Shown one piece after another: positions 20,993 through 29,511 of a DNA stretch of 64,000 nucleotides. Below the pieces are notes generated by a model that saw only the letters and a list, made by a program, of their open reading frames with translations, did no database searches and was not told where the DNA came from. The DNA lies in NCBI GenBank assembly GCA_902556065.1, contig CACDUV010000002.1:1-64000 (forward strand), in the 5' to 3' direction. Position 1 is the stretch's first letter, and every line of letters starts with the position of its first letter. Origin of the DNA: an uncultured Pelagibacteraceae bacterium (GTDB taxonomy: Bacteria > Pseudomonadota > Alphaproteobacteria > Pelagibacterales > Pelagibacteraceae). The position numbers were made by a program, and so were the translations under genes.

Positions 20993-23900
20993 TATAATTT
21001 TGTTGGCATAGGTTTATCGCCATCAATTTTGTATTTTTTCATAGCATCTTTAGCATATTTTGAAGCTATCAATTGTTCTTTCGCTAAAATGCTTAATCCA
21101 TAAGCAACTAAATGTTCTTTATCTACCTCAAAGAATTTTCTTAAATTTTTTCTAGTATCACTTCTTCCAAAACCATCCGCACCTAACGAATAAAAGCTCT
21201 TATTGTTTGTGTAAGGTCTTATTTGATCAGAATTCATTCTCATATAATCAGATGCTGCCATAATTGGACCTTCAGTACTTCCAAGACATTGCTCTACATA
21301 TGATTTTTTAGGAGTTTTGTCTGGATTTAAAAGATTATACCTTTCAACTTCCATTCCATCTTTTCTTAACTCATTAAAACTTGTAACGCTCCATATTTCA
21401 CTATCAATTTGATAGTCGTTTTGTAAAATTTCAGCCGCTGACATCATCTCTCTTAATATTGTTCCTGAGCCTAAAAGTTGAAGTTTTGTTTTTTTATATT
21501 TGTTAAATTCCTTTATCTTATACATTCCTTTAAGAATTCCTTCTTCGCAATTTTTATCCTTAGGCATTTCAGGATGTGAATAATTTTCGTTCATTGTTGT
21601 AATATAATAAAAAACATTTTCTTTCTTCTCATGCATTCTTCTTAGACCCTCTCTAAAAATAGTTGCTAGTTCATAATGAAATGTAGGATCATAGGTTACA
21701 CAATTAGGAATTGTTGATGCAATCAAATGACTATGTCCATCTTGATGTTGTAATCCTTCACCTGCTAATGTTGTTCTTCCAGCTGTTGCACCAACTAAAA
21801 AACCTCTAGCCTGGCTATCACCAGCAGCCCAAGCTAAATCTCCAATTCTTTGAAATCCAAACATAGAATAAAAAATGTATATTGGAATCATTTCAATATC
21901 ATGATTTGTGTAAGCAGTTGCAGCTGCTATCCAAGAAGACATCGCTCCTGCCTCATTAATTCCTTCTTCAAGTACCTGTCCACTTTTATCTTCTCTATAA
22001 GAGCTTAGTTGTGCAGCATCTTCGGGCTCATATTTCTGTCCTTCATGAGCGTATATTCCGATTTTTTGAAAAAATCCTTCCATACCGAATGTTCTTGCTT
22101 CATCTGGGATAATTGGAACTAATCTAGGCGAAATATTTTTATCTCTTAACAAATTAGTTAACATTCTTACCAGAGCCATTGTGGTAGACATTTCTTTTTC
22201 ACCAGTTGAAACTTTCATAAAATCAAAAATATCTTTTGATGGCGCTTTAATAGGTTTTGCAAAGGTTGATCTCTCTGGCAAATAACCTCCCAATTTAAGT
22301 CTTCTCTCTTTTATGTATTTAATCTCTGGAGATTTCTCATCAGGCCTAAAGTATTCTATGTTTCTAACTTGTTCATCAGTTAGAGGAACATCAAAACGAT
22401 CTCTATAATACAAAAGATCATCCACATCTAATTTTTTGGTTTGGTGGGTAGTGTTTACACTTTCACCTGTTTTTCCCATTCCATATCCTTTGATTGTTTT
22501 TGCAATAATAACTGTTGGACTTCCTTGGTTTTTAATTGCTTTATCATAAGCTGCATATACCTTATGGGGATCATGTCCTCCTCGATTTAATCTCCAAATA
22601 TCTTTATCTGACATAGATGAAACCATCTCCAAAGTATCTGGGTTTTTTCCAAAAAACTTTGTTCGCACATATGCACCATCTCTTGCTTTCATAGCCTGGT
22701 ATTCACCATCTACAGTTTCATTCATAATTTTTACTAATTGACCAGTTTTGTCATTAGCTAACAATGAGTCCCAGTATGAACCCCAAATAACTTTTATTAC
22801 ATTCCATCCAGCACCTCTAAAGCTACCTTCAAGTTCTTGAATAATTTTTCCATTTCCTCTTACAGGGCCATCAAGTCTTTGGAGATTACAGTTAATTACA
22901 AAAATTAAATTATCTAATTTTTCTCTGGCCGCTAATCCAATTGCACCCATGGATTCTGGTTCATCCATTTCACCGTCTCCTAAAAAGGCCCAGACCTTTC
23001 GTCCCTCATCTTTAATCAATCCTCTATTGATTAAATATTTCATGTATCTTGCTTGATAAATTGCAAGCATTGGTCCTAACCCCATCGAAACAGTCGGAAA
23101 TTGCCAAAAATTTGGCATTAGCCAAGGGTGAGGGTATGAAGATAATCCTCCAGGTTTTACTTCCTGTCTAAAACTATCTAATTGTTTCTCACTCAATCTG
23201 CCCTCTAAAAATGCTCTAGCATACATTCCTGGTGCGCTGTGCCCTTGAAAATATACCAGATCACCTCCAAATTTATTATTTTTTGCTCTCCAAAAATGAT
23301 TCATTCCAACATCATATAAAGTTGCAGCCGATGCAAAGGTTCCTATGTGTCCACCTAATTCTGGAAATTTTTTATTAGCTCTTACTACCATTGCAGCTGC
23401 ATTCCATCTGATCAGAGATCTTATTCTTCTCTCAATATTTTGATCTCCATTTGATTTTATTTCAGCCTCAGGGGGAATGGTATTTATATACGGAGTATTT
23501 TGGGTGTAAGGGATATTTGCTCCTTCACGATAGGCTTTGTTAATTAATTCCTTAATTAAAAAATGAGCTCTTTGATTTCCATCTTTTGAAATTACTGCAG
23601 ATAAAGATTCTAGCCAATCTTGAGTTTCTAAAGGATCTGTATCTAATCCATTTGTAACTTGAATTATAGATTGTTTTTTTTCTTTAGCTGGCTCTGGAAC
23701 ATTCACCAGCTCCTCTTTATTCACAACCATAGCTTCTTCGGCTTGTTTAATAATATTTTCTGTATCTTTAGGAAGATTGCTCTCTTTAAGACTTTTGGTT
23801 GAATTGCTTAAACTTAAAAGTAAATCACCTTTTGAAACTTTATCGCCTACTTTAACACTAATGGTATCAATTTTTCCTGAAATAGTTGATGGGATTTCAA

Positions 23901-24033
23901 CACTAGATTTATCACTTTCAATTGTAACTATTGGATCATTTTCCTTGATTGTATCTCCAGGTTTTACCAATAATTCTATTACCTCAACATTCTCAAAATC
24001 ACCAATGTCAGGAACAAGTAGTTTTTCGCTCAT
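20992..24033 (-). CDS. aceE: pyruvate dehydrogenase E1 (homodimeric) with fused N-terminal lipoyl domain
   Basis: 1013 residues, about 125 longer than E. coli AceE (887). From about residue 130 it is a normal homodimeric E1: DPLETQDWLES, RRIRSLIRWNA, and the thiamine-diphosphate motif GDGEMDEPES. The extra N-terminus is a complete lipoyl domain (about 1-80) with the lipoylated lysine in ESDKSSVEIPS, then a linker. It is nearly the same as the lipoyl domain of the E2 next door. The enzyme decarboxylates pyruvate and acetylates lipoamide. I infer that the fused domain supplies an extra swinging arm to the complex. Confidence 0.95.
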   Translation of the reverse strand: MSEKLLVPDIGDFENVEVIELLVKPGDTIKENDPIVTIESDKSSVEIPSTISGKIDTISVKVGDKVSKGDLLLSLSNSTKSLKESNLPKDTENIIKQAEEAMVVNKEELVNVPEPAKEKKQSIIQVTNGLDTDPLETQDWLESLSAVISKDGNQRAHFLIKELINKAYREGANIPYTQNTPYINTIPPEAEIKSNGDQNIERRIRSLIRWNAAAMVVRANKKFPELGGHIGTFASAATLYDVGMNHFWRAKNNKFGGDLVYFQGHSAPGMYARAFLEGRLSEKQLDSFRQEVKPGGLSSYPHPWLMPNFWQFPTVSMGLGPMLAIYQARYMKYLINRGLIKDEGRKVWAFLGDGEMDEPESMGAIGLAAREKLDNLIFVINCNLQRLDGPVRGNGKIIQELEGSFRGAGWNVIKVIWGSYWDSLLANDKTGQLVKIMNETVDGEYQAMKARDGAYVRTKFFGKNPDTLEMVSSMSDKDIWRLNRGGHDPHKVYAAYDKAIKNQGSPTVIIAKTIKGYGMGKTGESVNTTHQTKKLDVDDLLYYRDRFDVPLTDEQVRNIEYFRPDEKSPEIKYIKERRLKLGGYLPERSTFAKPIKAPSKDIFDFMKVSTGEKEMSTTMALVRMLTNLLRDKNISPRLVPIIPDEARTFGMEGFFQKIGIYAHEGQKYEPEDAAQLSSYREDKSGQVLEEGINEAGAMSSWIAAATAYTNHDIEMIPIYIFYSMFGFQRIGDLAWAAGDSQARGFLVGATAGRTTLAGEGLQHQDGHSHLIASTIPNCVTYDPTFHYELATIFREGLRRMHEKKENVFYYITTMNENYSHPEMPKDKNCEEGILKGMYKIKEFNKYKKTKLQLLGSGTILREMMSAAEILQNDYQIDSEIWSVTSFNELRKDGMEVERYNLLNPDKTPKKSYVEQCLGSTEGPIMAASDYMRMNSDQIRPYTNNKSFYSLGADGFGRSDTRKNLRKFFEVDKEHLVAYGLSILAKEQLIASKYAKDAMKKYKIDGDKPMPTKL

Positions 24034-24180
24034 TTATTAAAAGGCTTATACACTCAAATAAAATATATTTTTATGCTATTTTATCACATTAATTAATCTT
24101 TTTATGCAAAGCTGTGTTTTAATTGAACAAAATTTGTTAATAAAACCATAAAATACAGTATCTTTAATAAAATTAATTTT

Positions 24181-24257
24181 GGACCGCTGGCCAAATTGGA
24201 TAAGGCGCTCGGCTACGAACCGGGAGATTCCAGATTCGAGTTCTGGGCGGTCCACCA
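24181..24257 (+). tRNA. tRNA-Arg(ACG)
   Basis: A 77-base cloverleaf: acceptor GGACCGC pairs with GCGGTCC, anticodon stem CTCGG/CCGGG around the loop CTACGAA (anticodon ACG), and T arm CCAGA/TCTGG with TTCGAGT. CCA is encoded (24255-24257). ACG is normally deaminated to ICG and reads CGU/CGC/CGA. A small ORF starts 13 bases after the CCA end. Confidence 0.97.
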
Positions 24258-24270
24258 TAAAAGGATAAAA

Positions 24271-24369
24271 ATGATTGATTGGCTTTTAAAAGCATCTTTA
24301 CAAAAATCAGTAATTTACTTTTTTATAATTATTACATTTTTATTATTGTTGTTAACAATTGTATTGTAA
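24271..24369 (+). CDS. putative 32-residue single-pass membrane protein
   Basis: Not in the ORF track. It starts ATG ATT GAT TGG after an AAGGA Shine-Dalgarno five bases upstream and encodes MIDWLLKASLQKS followed by about 18 hydrophobic residues to the stop. That is a short cytoplasmic lead and one membrane helix. It begins 13 bases after tRNA-Arg and ends 5 bases before the ATG of the thioesterase, which has no Shine-Dalgarno of its own, so it may act as a coupling leader. Function unknown. A chance ORF cannot be excluded at this length. Confidence 0.45.
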   Translation: MIDWLLKASLQKSVIYFFIIITFLLLLLTIVL

Positions 24370-24374
24370 ATTTT

Positions 24375-24800
24375 ATGAGTAATGAATTTAAACAAATAAG
24401 TTTGACCCCAGGGTTCATGAAACATAATGGAGGTGTTTTGTTTAGAAACATTTCTGAAACTGAATATGAATTTAAATCAACTATAAATGAAAATCACTTA
24501 AATGCTGCTGGAATAACTCATGGGGGCTATCTATCAGCATTAATAGATGCTGGCGCTGGAACTGCAGCCCACAGATCTGCTGGTAATGCTCCATGTGTAA
24601 CTATTTCGTTAGACATTAAATTTATTGGTGCCTCAAAAGTTGGCGATGAAATTATTGGGCATACAAAAATTTTAAAAAAAACAAATACATTAATTTTTTT
24701 ATTTTGTGAGCTAAAATGTAACAACAAAATTATTACATCAGCAACAGGGGTTTGGAAAATTTTAAAAGTTAAACCTTCAAATTTAGGTCCAGGTGGTTAA
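24375..24800 (+). CDS. PaaI-like hotdog-fold thioesterase
   Basis: 141 residues from the ATG at 24375 (MSNEFKQIS). The ORF track begins at an upstream TTG, which would add an unlikely hydrophobic lead overlapping the small ORF. It has the PaaI-type hotdog pattern AAGITHGGYLSALIDAGAG with the HGG motif and ends in a short beta-rich tail. It probably hydrolyses an acyl-CoA or aryl-CoA in the cytoplasm; substrate unknown. It converges on the TRAP permease gene with a 1-base gap. Confidence 0.85.
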   Translation: MSNEFKQISLTPGFMKHNGGVLFRNISETEYEFKSTINENHLNAAGITHGGYLSALIDAGAGTAAHRSAGNAPCVTISLDIKFIGASKVGDEIIGHTKILKKTNTLIFLFCELKCNNKIITSATGVWKILKVKPSNLGPGG

Positions 24801-24801
24801 T

Positions 24802-27123
24802 TTATTCTTTTCTTCTGATATTAAAATATCCACAAATAACCAATAAAATTAAAGCAATTGGATAAACTATATTTTTCGATGGTCTATCTGAATTTTCAAT
24901 TTTGAATTCAATGATATAGTCGCCCATTTCAAAACCATTTTTTTTTGCTTCTCCATTCCATTTTAAATTATCAACTATTATTTTTTTATCCTGCGCTAAT
25001 AAAGTAATTCCATAATCCTCTAGAGTAAAATGATCTTCAAAAGTATTTTTTGATATTACAAAAAGTTTATATCTTTCTCCATACAAACTAGGTCTTGTTA
25101 CTTTAATTTGAATTTCTTTTTCTGAATCTAATTTTAACGAGTTTATTTTACTAATTTCTTCATAATTATATTTTGGATAAAATTTATTTAAAATAAAATC
25201 TGGAGACAATAAAGAAATAGAAATGATTAAAAAAATAATTATCTCATACCATTTAAGCTTATTTACAAACCAACCTTGAGTTGCTGATGTAAAAACTAAA
25301 ATTCCGATTAATGATGTTGCAATAACAACAAACCCATGCCAAATATTCTCAATACCAATAAGTAAAATTTCATGATTAAACAAAAAGACTATTGGCAATA
25401 TTCCTGTTCTTAAACTATACCAAAAGGCTTGAACTCCAGTCCTTAATGGATCTCCTCCAGATATTCCAGCAGCTGCATAAGAAGCTAGACCTACTGGTGG
25501 TGTTACATCTGCCATCAGTCCAAAGTAAAAAACAAATAAATGAACTGCTATCAATGGAAAAATAAATCCAGATGCATTACCAACATCTACTAAAACAGTT
25601 GCCATCAAAGATGCAACCACAACATAATTTGCTGTAGTTGGTAAACCCATTCCCAATAGTAAGCATAAAATTATTGTTAAAAATAATAATATTGTGACGT
25701 TATCTTTAGCAATAGATTCGATAACAATAATTAAGTTTGTACTTAAGCCTGTTGAACCAACTGCACCTACTATGATACCAGCTGTGGCAATTGCAATCCC
25801 GACTGCTACCATATTTAATGCTCCTTTTTCAAAACCAATGATTGTTTGATTAAACCATTCTTTAAAAGAGTCTTTGGAATAATTATTTTTAATAATTAAG
25901 TTAATTAAATTGACTAAAATCAAAGTAATTGTTGCATAAAAAATTGAATACGAAGCAGTAAACCTTAAATAAACAAGAGTATAAATTAAAACAAAAATTG
26001 GAATTAAAAAGTGAATTCCAGATAAAAATGTTTTTCTCAAATTAGGAACATCAGCATCGTCCATTCCTTTCAGATTTAATTTTAGAGCTTCTAAGTGAGA
26101 TATATAAAATAGAGCAATATATGAAATAATTGCGGGTAAAAAAGCATGTTTAACTATTTCAAAATAAGTAACTCCAATAAAACTTGCCATTACAAATGCT
26201 GCAGCACCCATCACTGGAGGCATTATTTGTCCATTTACAGATGATGAAACTTCGATTGCCCCTGCCTTTTCTTTAGAAAAACCTGTTTTTTTCATTATTG
26301 GAATAGTAAATGTTCCAGTGGTTACAGTATTAGCAATTGATGATCCTGAAATTAAACCAGTCATTCCCGAACCTAAAATTGCAGCTTTGGCTGGTCCTCC
26401 CCTCATTTTGCCAACCATTGCGAAAGCTAAATCTAAAAAATATTTACCACCACCTGCTGTTTCAAGTAAGGCACCAAATAAAACGAACAGAAAAATAAAA
26501 TCTACAGAAACTCCAATAGGAATTCCAAATATTGCCTCTTGATCCAACCATTGAAATCCTATCAATCTATTTAAAGACAAGCCTCCATGAGAAATTATCT
26601 CTGGTGCATACCTTCCAAAATATGAAAATAATAAAAAACAAGTTGCAATGATAACTAAAGGTAATCCAATTGCTCTTCTTGTGGCTTCTAAAAGAATTAA
26701 AATACCACATCCTCCTAAAATTAATTCTACTGGAAAATTAAATGTATCATTGATTTTCAAACTTAGAAGGACACCACCCCTCTCTACTAATTGATCATAA
26801 AAAAAATAAATATAGAGACAAGAAAAAGCACCCACAAAACTTATGATAACATCAAAAAATGAAATCTTTTTTCCTTTTGCTACTGGGTAAATTAAAAATG
26901 CAAGAGTCAATGCAAATCCTAAATGTATTGCTCTCGCGGGTAAACCTTTGAACATTCCAAAATTCAGCATAAATGGAAATGGTGAAGCGTACCAAAGTTG
27001 AAATAAGGACCAAATGATAGCTATTGCGGAAACTATCTTTAAATGAAATCCAGTAATGTTTCTAGTTGGTGATAAATCTTCGCTTATTTTATTTTTTATA
27101 TTGGCGCTAATTGAATCACTCAT
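24802..27123 (-). CDS. TAXI-type TRAP transporter permease, fused small and large subunits
   Basis: 773 residues with many transmembrane segments, matching the TRAP 4TM/12TM fusion family. The DctM-like part has GSGMTGLISGSSIANTVTTG and GLPTTANYVVVASL, the conserved re-entrant loops. The C-terminal ~120 residues after the membrane region form a soluble domain like DUF3394. With the binding protein upstream it makes a Na+-driven (probably) uptake system. The substrate cannot be told. It follows its binding-protein gene by 72 bases, which contain a terminator-like hairpin. Confidence 0.92.
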   Translation of the reverse strand: MSDSISANIKNKISEDLSPTRNITGFHLKIVSAIAIIWSLFQLWYASPFPFMLNFGMFKGLPARAIHLGFALTLAFLIYPVAKGKKISFFDVIISFVGAFSCLYIYFFYDQLVERGGVLLSLKINDTFNFPVELILGGCGILILLEATRRAIGLPLVIIATCFLLFSYFGRYAPEIISHGGLSLNRLIGFQWLDQEAIFGIPIGVSVDFIFLFVLFGALLETAGGGKYFLDLAFAMVGKMRGGPAKAAILGSGMTGLISGSSIANTVTTGTFTIPIMKKTGFSKEKAGAIEVSSSVNGQIMPPVMGAAAFVMASFIGVTYFEIVKHAFLPAIISYIALFYISHLEALKLNLKGMDDADVPNLRKTFLSGIHFLIPIFVLIYTLVYLRFTASYSIFYATITLILVNLINLIIKNNYSKDSFKEWFNQTIIGFEKGALNMVAVGIAIATAGIIVGAVGSTGLSTNLIIVIESIAKDNVTILLFLTIILCLLLGMGLPTTANYVVVASLMATVLVDVGNASGFIFPLIAVHLFVFYFGLMADVTPPVGLASYAAAGISGGDPLRTGVQAFWYSLRTGILPIVFLFNHEILLIGIENIWHGFVVIATSLIGILVFTSATQGWFVNKLKWYEIIIFLIISISLLSPDFILNKFYPKYNYEEISKINSLKLDSEKEIQIKVTRPSLYGERYKLFVISKNTFEDHFTLEDYGITLLAQDKKIIVDNLKWNGEAKKNGFEMGDYIIEFKIENSDRPSKNIVYPIALILLVICGYFNIRRKE

Positions 27124-27149
27124 AAGAAATATTCATACCATAAAAAAAA

Positions 27150-27176
27150 GGCCCGGTAAAAATTACCAGGCCTTTT
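27150..27176 (-). terminator. stem-loop with T tract between TRAP binding-protein and permease genes
   Basis: On the minus strand GGCCTGGTAA-TTT-TTACCGGGCC forms a 10-pair stem (one G-T wobble) followed by a T8 tract. On the plus strand the wobble becomes a C-A mismatch, so the element is built for the minus strand. It follows the binding-protein stop and precedes the permease ATG, so partial read-through would give more binding protein than permease. Confidence 0.8.
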
Positions 27177-27195
27177 AAAAAGTAAAAAACTTGGA

Positions 27196-28200
27196 TTACA
27201 TTAATCCAGCTTCTTTATAATATTTAATTGCACCAGGATGTAGTGGAGCAGATAAACCATCTTTAATCATGTTTTTCTTTTCCAAAAATCCAAATGCTGG
27301 ATGTTGTTTTTTGAAATCATCAAAGTTTTCAAAAACTGCTTTTGTGACTAAGTACACCAATTCTTCGGAAACATCTGCCGAAGTTACCACAGTTGCTTTA
27401 ACGCCAAATGTAGTAGCATCTTTTTTCTGTTTAGTATAAGTGCCTTTAGGGATTACAGCTTGTGCATAATAATCAGCACCATCAATTAAACCTTGAACTT
27501 CTGGTCCAGTCAAATTGATCGGAGATGCTTTCGCGGCACAAGTTGCTGCTTGTTCCATTGCACCATTTGGAAATCCAACTGAATAACCAAATGCATCAAT
27601 TTTACCATCACATAAAGCTTTCACTTGCTCTGAAGAAGTTAGCTCTGTAGTTGATTTAAAGAAACTATTATCAACACCCATAGCTTTCATTAATTCTTCC
27701 ATAGTTCCTCTCTGACCAGAACCAGGGTTACCAATGTTAACTACTTTACCTTCTAAGTCAGCAAAATCTTTAATTCTTGCTTTTTTTCTAGCCCAAATTT
27801 GAAAAGGTTCGTTGTGAACTGAAAACACAGCTCTCAAATCACTAAACTGTTTTCCTTCCCATTTGCTTGAACCATTCACTGCGTGATATTGCCAGTCAGA
27901 TTGAGCTACGCCAAACTGAAATTCTCCAGCTGCTATTTGTCCAATATTATAGTTTGAACCACCTGTTGATGGAGCTGTACATCTATACGCTTTAGCTGTA
28001 CCTTTTTTTCTTCCATGCTCAGCACTAATTGCTGATTTGTGAAGCATTTTACATATAGCGTTACCTGTTTGGAAATATACTCCAGTAGGTCCACCAGTTC
28101 CTATCGTAAAGAACTCGGCTGATTTAGCAACTGTAGTTAATGACAGTGATGCAAATAAAATCAGTAAAGCACTTGATAGAGATGTAATTATTTTTTTCAT
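27196..28200 (-). CDS. TAXI-family TRAP transporter solute-binding protein
   Basis: 334 residues. A Sec signal peptide (MKKIITSLSSALLILF, cleavage near KSA-E, about 28) exports it to the periplasm. The mature start FFTIGTGGPTGVYF is the TAXI-family hallmark. It binds a small organic solute and delivers it to the permease encoded downstream. A strong GAGAGGGG Shine-Dalgarno precedes the ATG, in line with high expression of SAR11 binding proteins. Related family members bind glutamate or C4-type acids, but I cannot assign the ligand here. Confidence 0.93.
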   Translation of the reverse strand: MKKIITSLSSALLILFASLSLTTVAKSAEFFTIGTGGPTGVYFQTGNAICKMLHKSAISAEHGRKKGTAKAYRCTAPSTGGSNYNIGQIAAGEFQFGVAQSDWQYHAVNGSSKWEGKQFSDLRAVFSVHNEPFQIWARKKARIKDFADLEGKVVNIGNPGSGQRGTMEELMKAMGVDNSFFKSTTELTSSEQVKALCDGKIDAFGYSVGFPNGAMEQAATCAAKASPINLTGPEVQGLIDGADYYAQAVIPKGTYTKQKKDATTFGVKATVVTSADVSEELVYLVTKAVFENFDDFKKQHPAFGFLEKKNMIKDGLSAPLHPGAIKYYKEAGLM

Positions 28201-28284
28201 TATTTTCCCCTCTCTATAATTGTATGTCGTTATTTTTTATAAATTAATCTTACCAAAAAATTATAATGGATGTACAGGCTGATT

Positions 28285-29511
28285 TTAAAGATTTTCTGAC
28301 CATTTTTTTAAATTATCAACACCTTCTACAATCTTTGGTGCTAACTTTATAATTATGTCAAAATCAATAGACTGATCTTCTTCAATACTATTCATAAATT
28401 TTTCTCCATCAAAATCAGTAAAGCTTAATCTTGCCAGCATTTTACTTTCATAAAATCCAAAATCAGATCCAGGTAATAATGCAACACCTGTTTCTTTTAG
28501 AATATTTTCACACATTTCTGATGAAGTTTTAAATTTAGAATTTAAAAATTCAGGCATTAAGTAGAAACCTCCTTGAGCCTCATTAATTAAAATTTTGTTT
28601 GATTTTAAATTTAGATAAACATAATTGCCAACAGCCTTTAAAATATTTTTAGATTTATTAATGTATTTACTATGATTATTTTCATAAGCTTTTATTGCAG
28701 CATATTGAATAGGCGCACTTACTGCTGAAAAAGTTTCACTAGCTAAAACATTAATCATTTTTTTTATGTTATTTAAACCCTCTGGAACAATAAAATACCC
28801 TAATCTCCAACCTCCAGCTCCACACCACTTACTCAGACCAGTGCTAATAATTGTTTTTTCAGGGCAAAAGTTTGAAATAGACTTGTAATTGTTTGTAAAA
28901 GTTAGTTCTGAATATATCTCATCAGATAAAATTATAAGATTATATTTATTAGCAACATTAGAAATTTCTTCCAAATTTTCACAAACTTGCCCTGAAGGAT
29001 TATTGGGGGAATTTAAAAATAATAAATAATTTTTATTTTTATCTTTTAATATTACTTCTTCTATTTCTTGAGCTGTAGGGAACCAATTATTTTCTCTTTT
29101 TGTTTGTAATATTTTAATTTTGTTTCTTCCTAATATTGCTTGTGGCGCGTAAGAAACCCAACTAGGTGCAGGTAATATAATTTCACCATCGAATATTACA
29201 TGAAGTAAAAACATCAACTCTTTAGAACCTGGTCCTATGATGACATTTTCAGAATTATATTCATAATTTTTTTTCTTTGATGTATATTTTGCAACAGACT
29301 TTCTTAGATCGGAAAGACCCTGCATGGGTAAATATTTGTTTTGATATGCATTATTTTTAAGCTCCTCTATAACATCTTGTGGAACTTTAAATGGTGATTG
29401 CCCAAAACCAAATTTAAATATTTTTTTTCCTTCATCTTCAAGTTTTTTTGAAGCTTCATTAATTGTTAGTGTAGAAGATGGTTTTAAATCTTTAACTATA
29501 TTTTTTAACAT
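28285..29511 (-). CDS. pyridoxal-phosphate-dependent class I/II aminotransferase
   Basis: 408 residues with the aspartate-aminotransferase fold. Visible are the NSPNNPSGQV segment, the SDEIYSEL aspartate that contacts the pyridoxal ring, and the Schiff-base lysine in STGLSKWCGAGGWRLGYF. It probably transfers an amino group between an amino acid and a 2-oxo acid; specificity is not readable. Its ATG follows the acetoacetate-CoA ligase stop directly, so the pair is co-transcribed, which hints at amino-acid or ketoacid catabolism. Confidence 0.88.
   Translation of the reverse strand: MLKNIVKDLKPSSTLTINEASKKLEDEGKKIFKFGFGQSPFKVPQDVIEELKNNAYQNKYLPMQGLSDLRKSVAKYTSKKKNYEYNSENVIIGPGSKELMFLLHVIFDGEIILPAPSWVSYAPQAILGRNKIKILQTKRENNWFPTAQEIEEVILKDKNKNYLLFLNSPNNPSGQVCENLEEISNVANKYNLIILSDEIYSELTFTNNYKSISNFCPEKTIISTGLSKWCGAGGWRLGYFIVPEGLNNIKKMINVLASETFSAVSAPIQYAAIKAYENNHSKYINKSKNILKAVGNYVYLNLKSNKILINEAQGGFYLMPEFLNSKFKTSSEMCENILKETGVALLPGSDFGFYESKMLARLSFTDFDGEKFMNSIEEDQSIDFDIIIKLAPKIVEGVDNLKKWSENL

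Noticed and set aside
24076-24258. ORF of 60 residues on the minus strand
   Set aside because: It is antisense to tRNA-Arg and has no family features.
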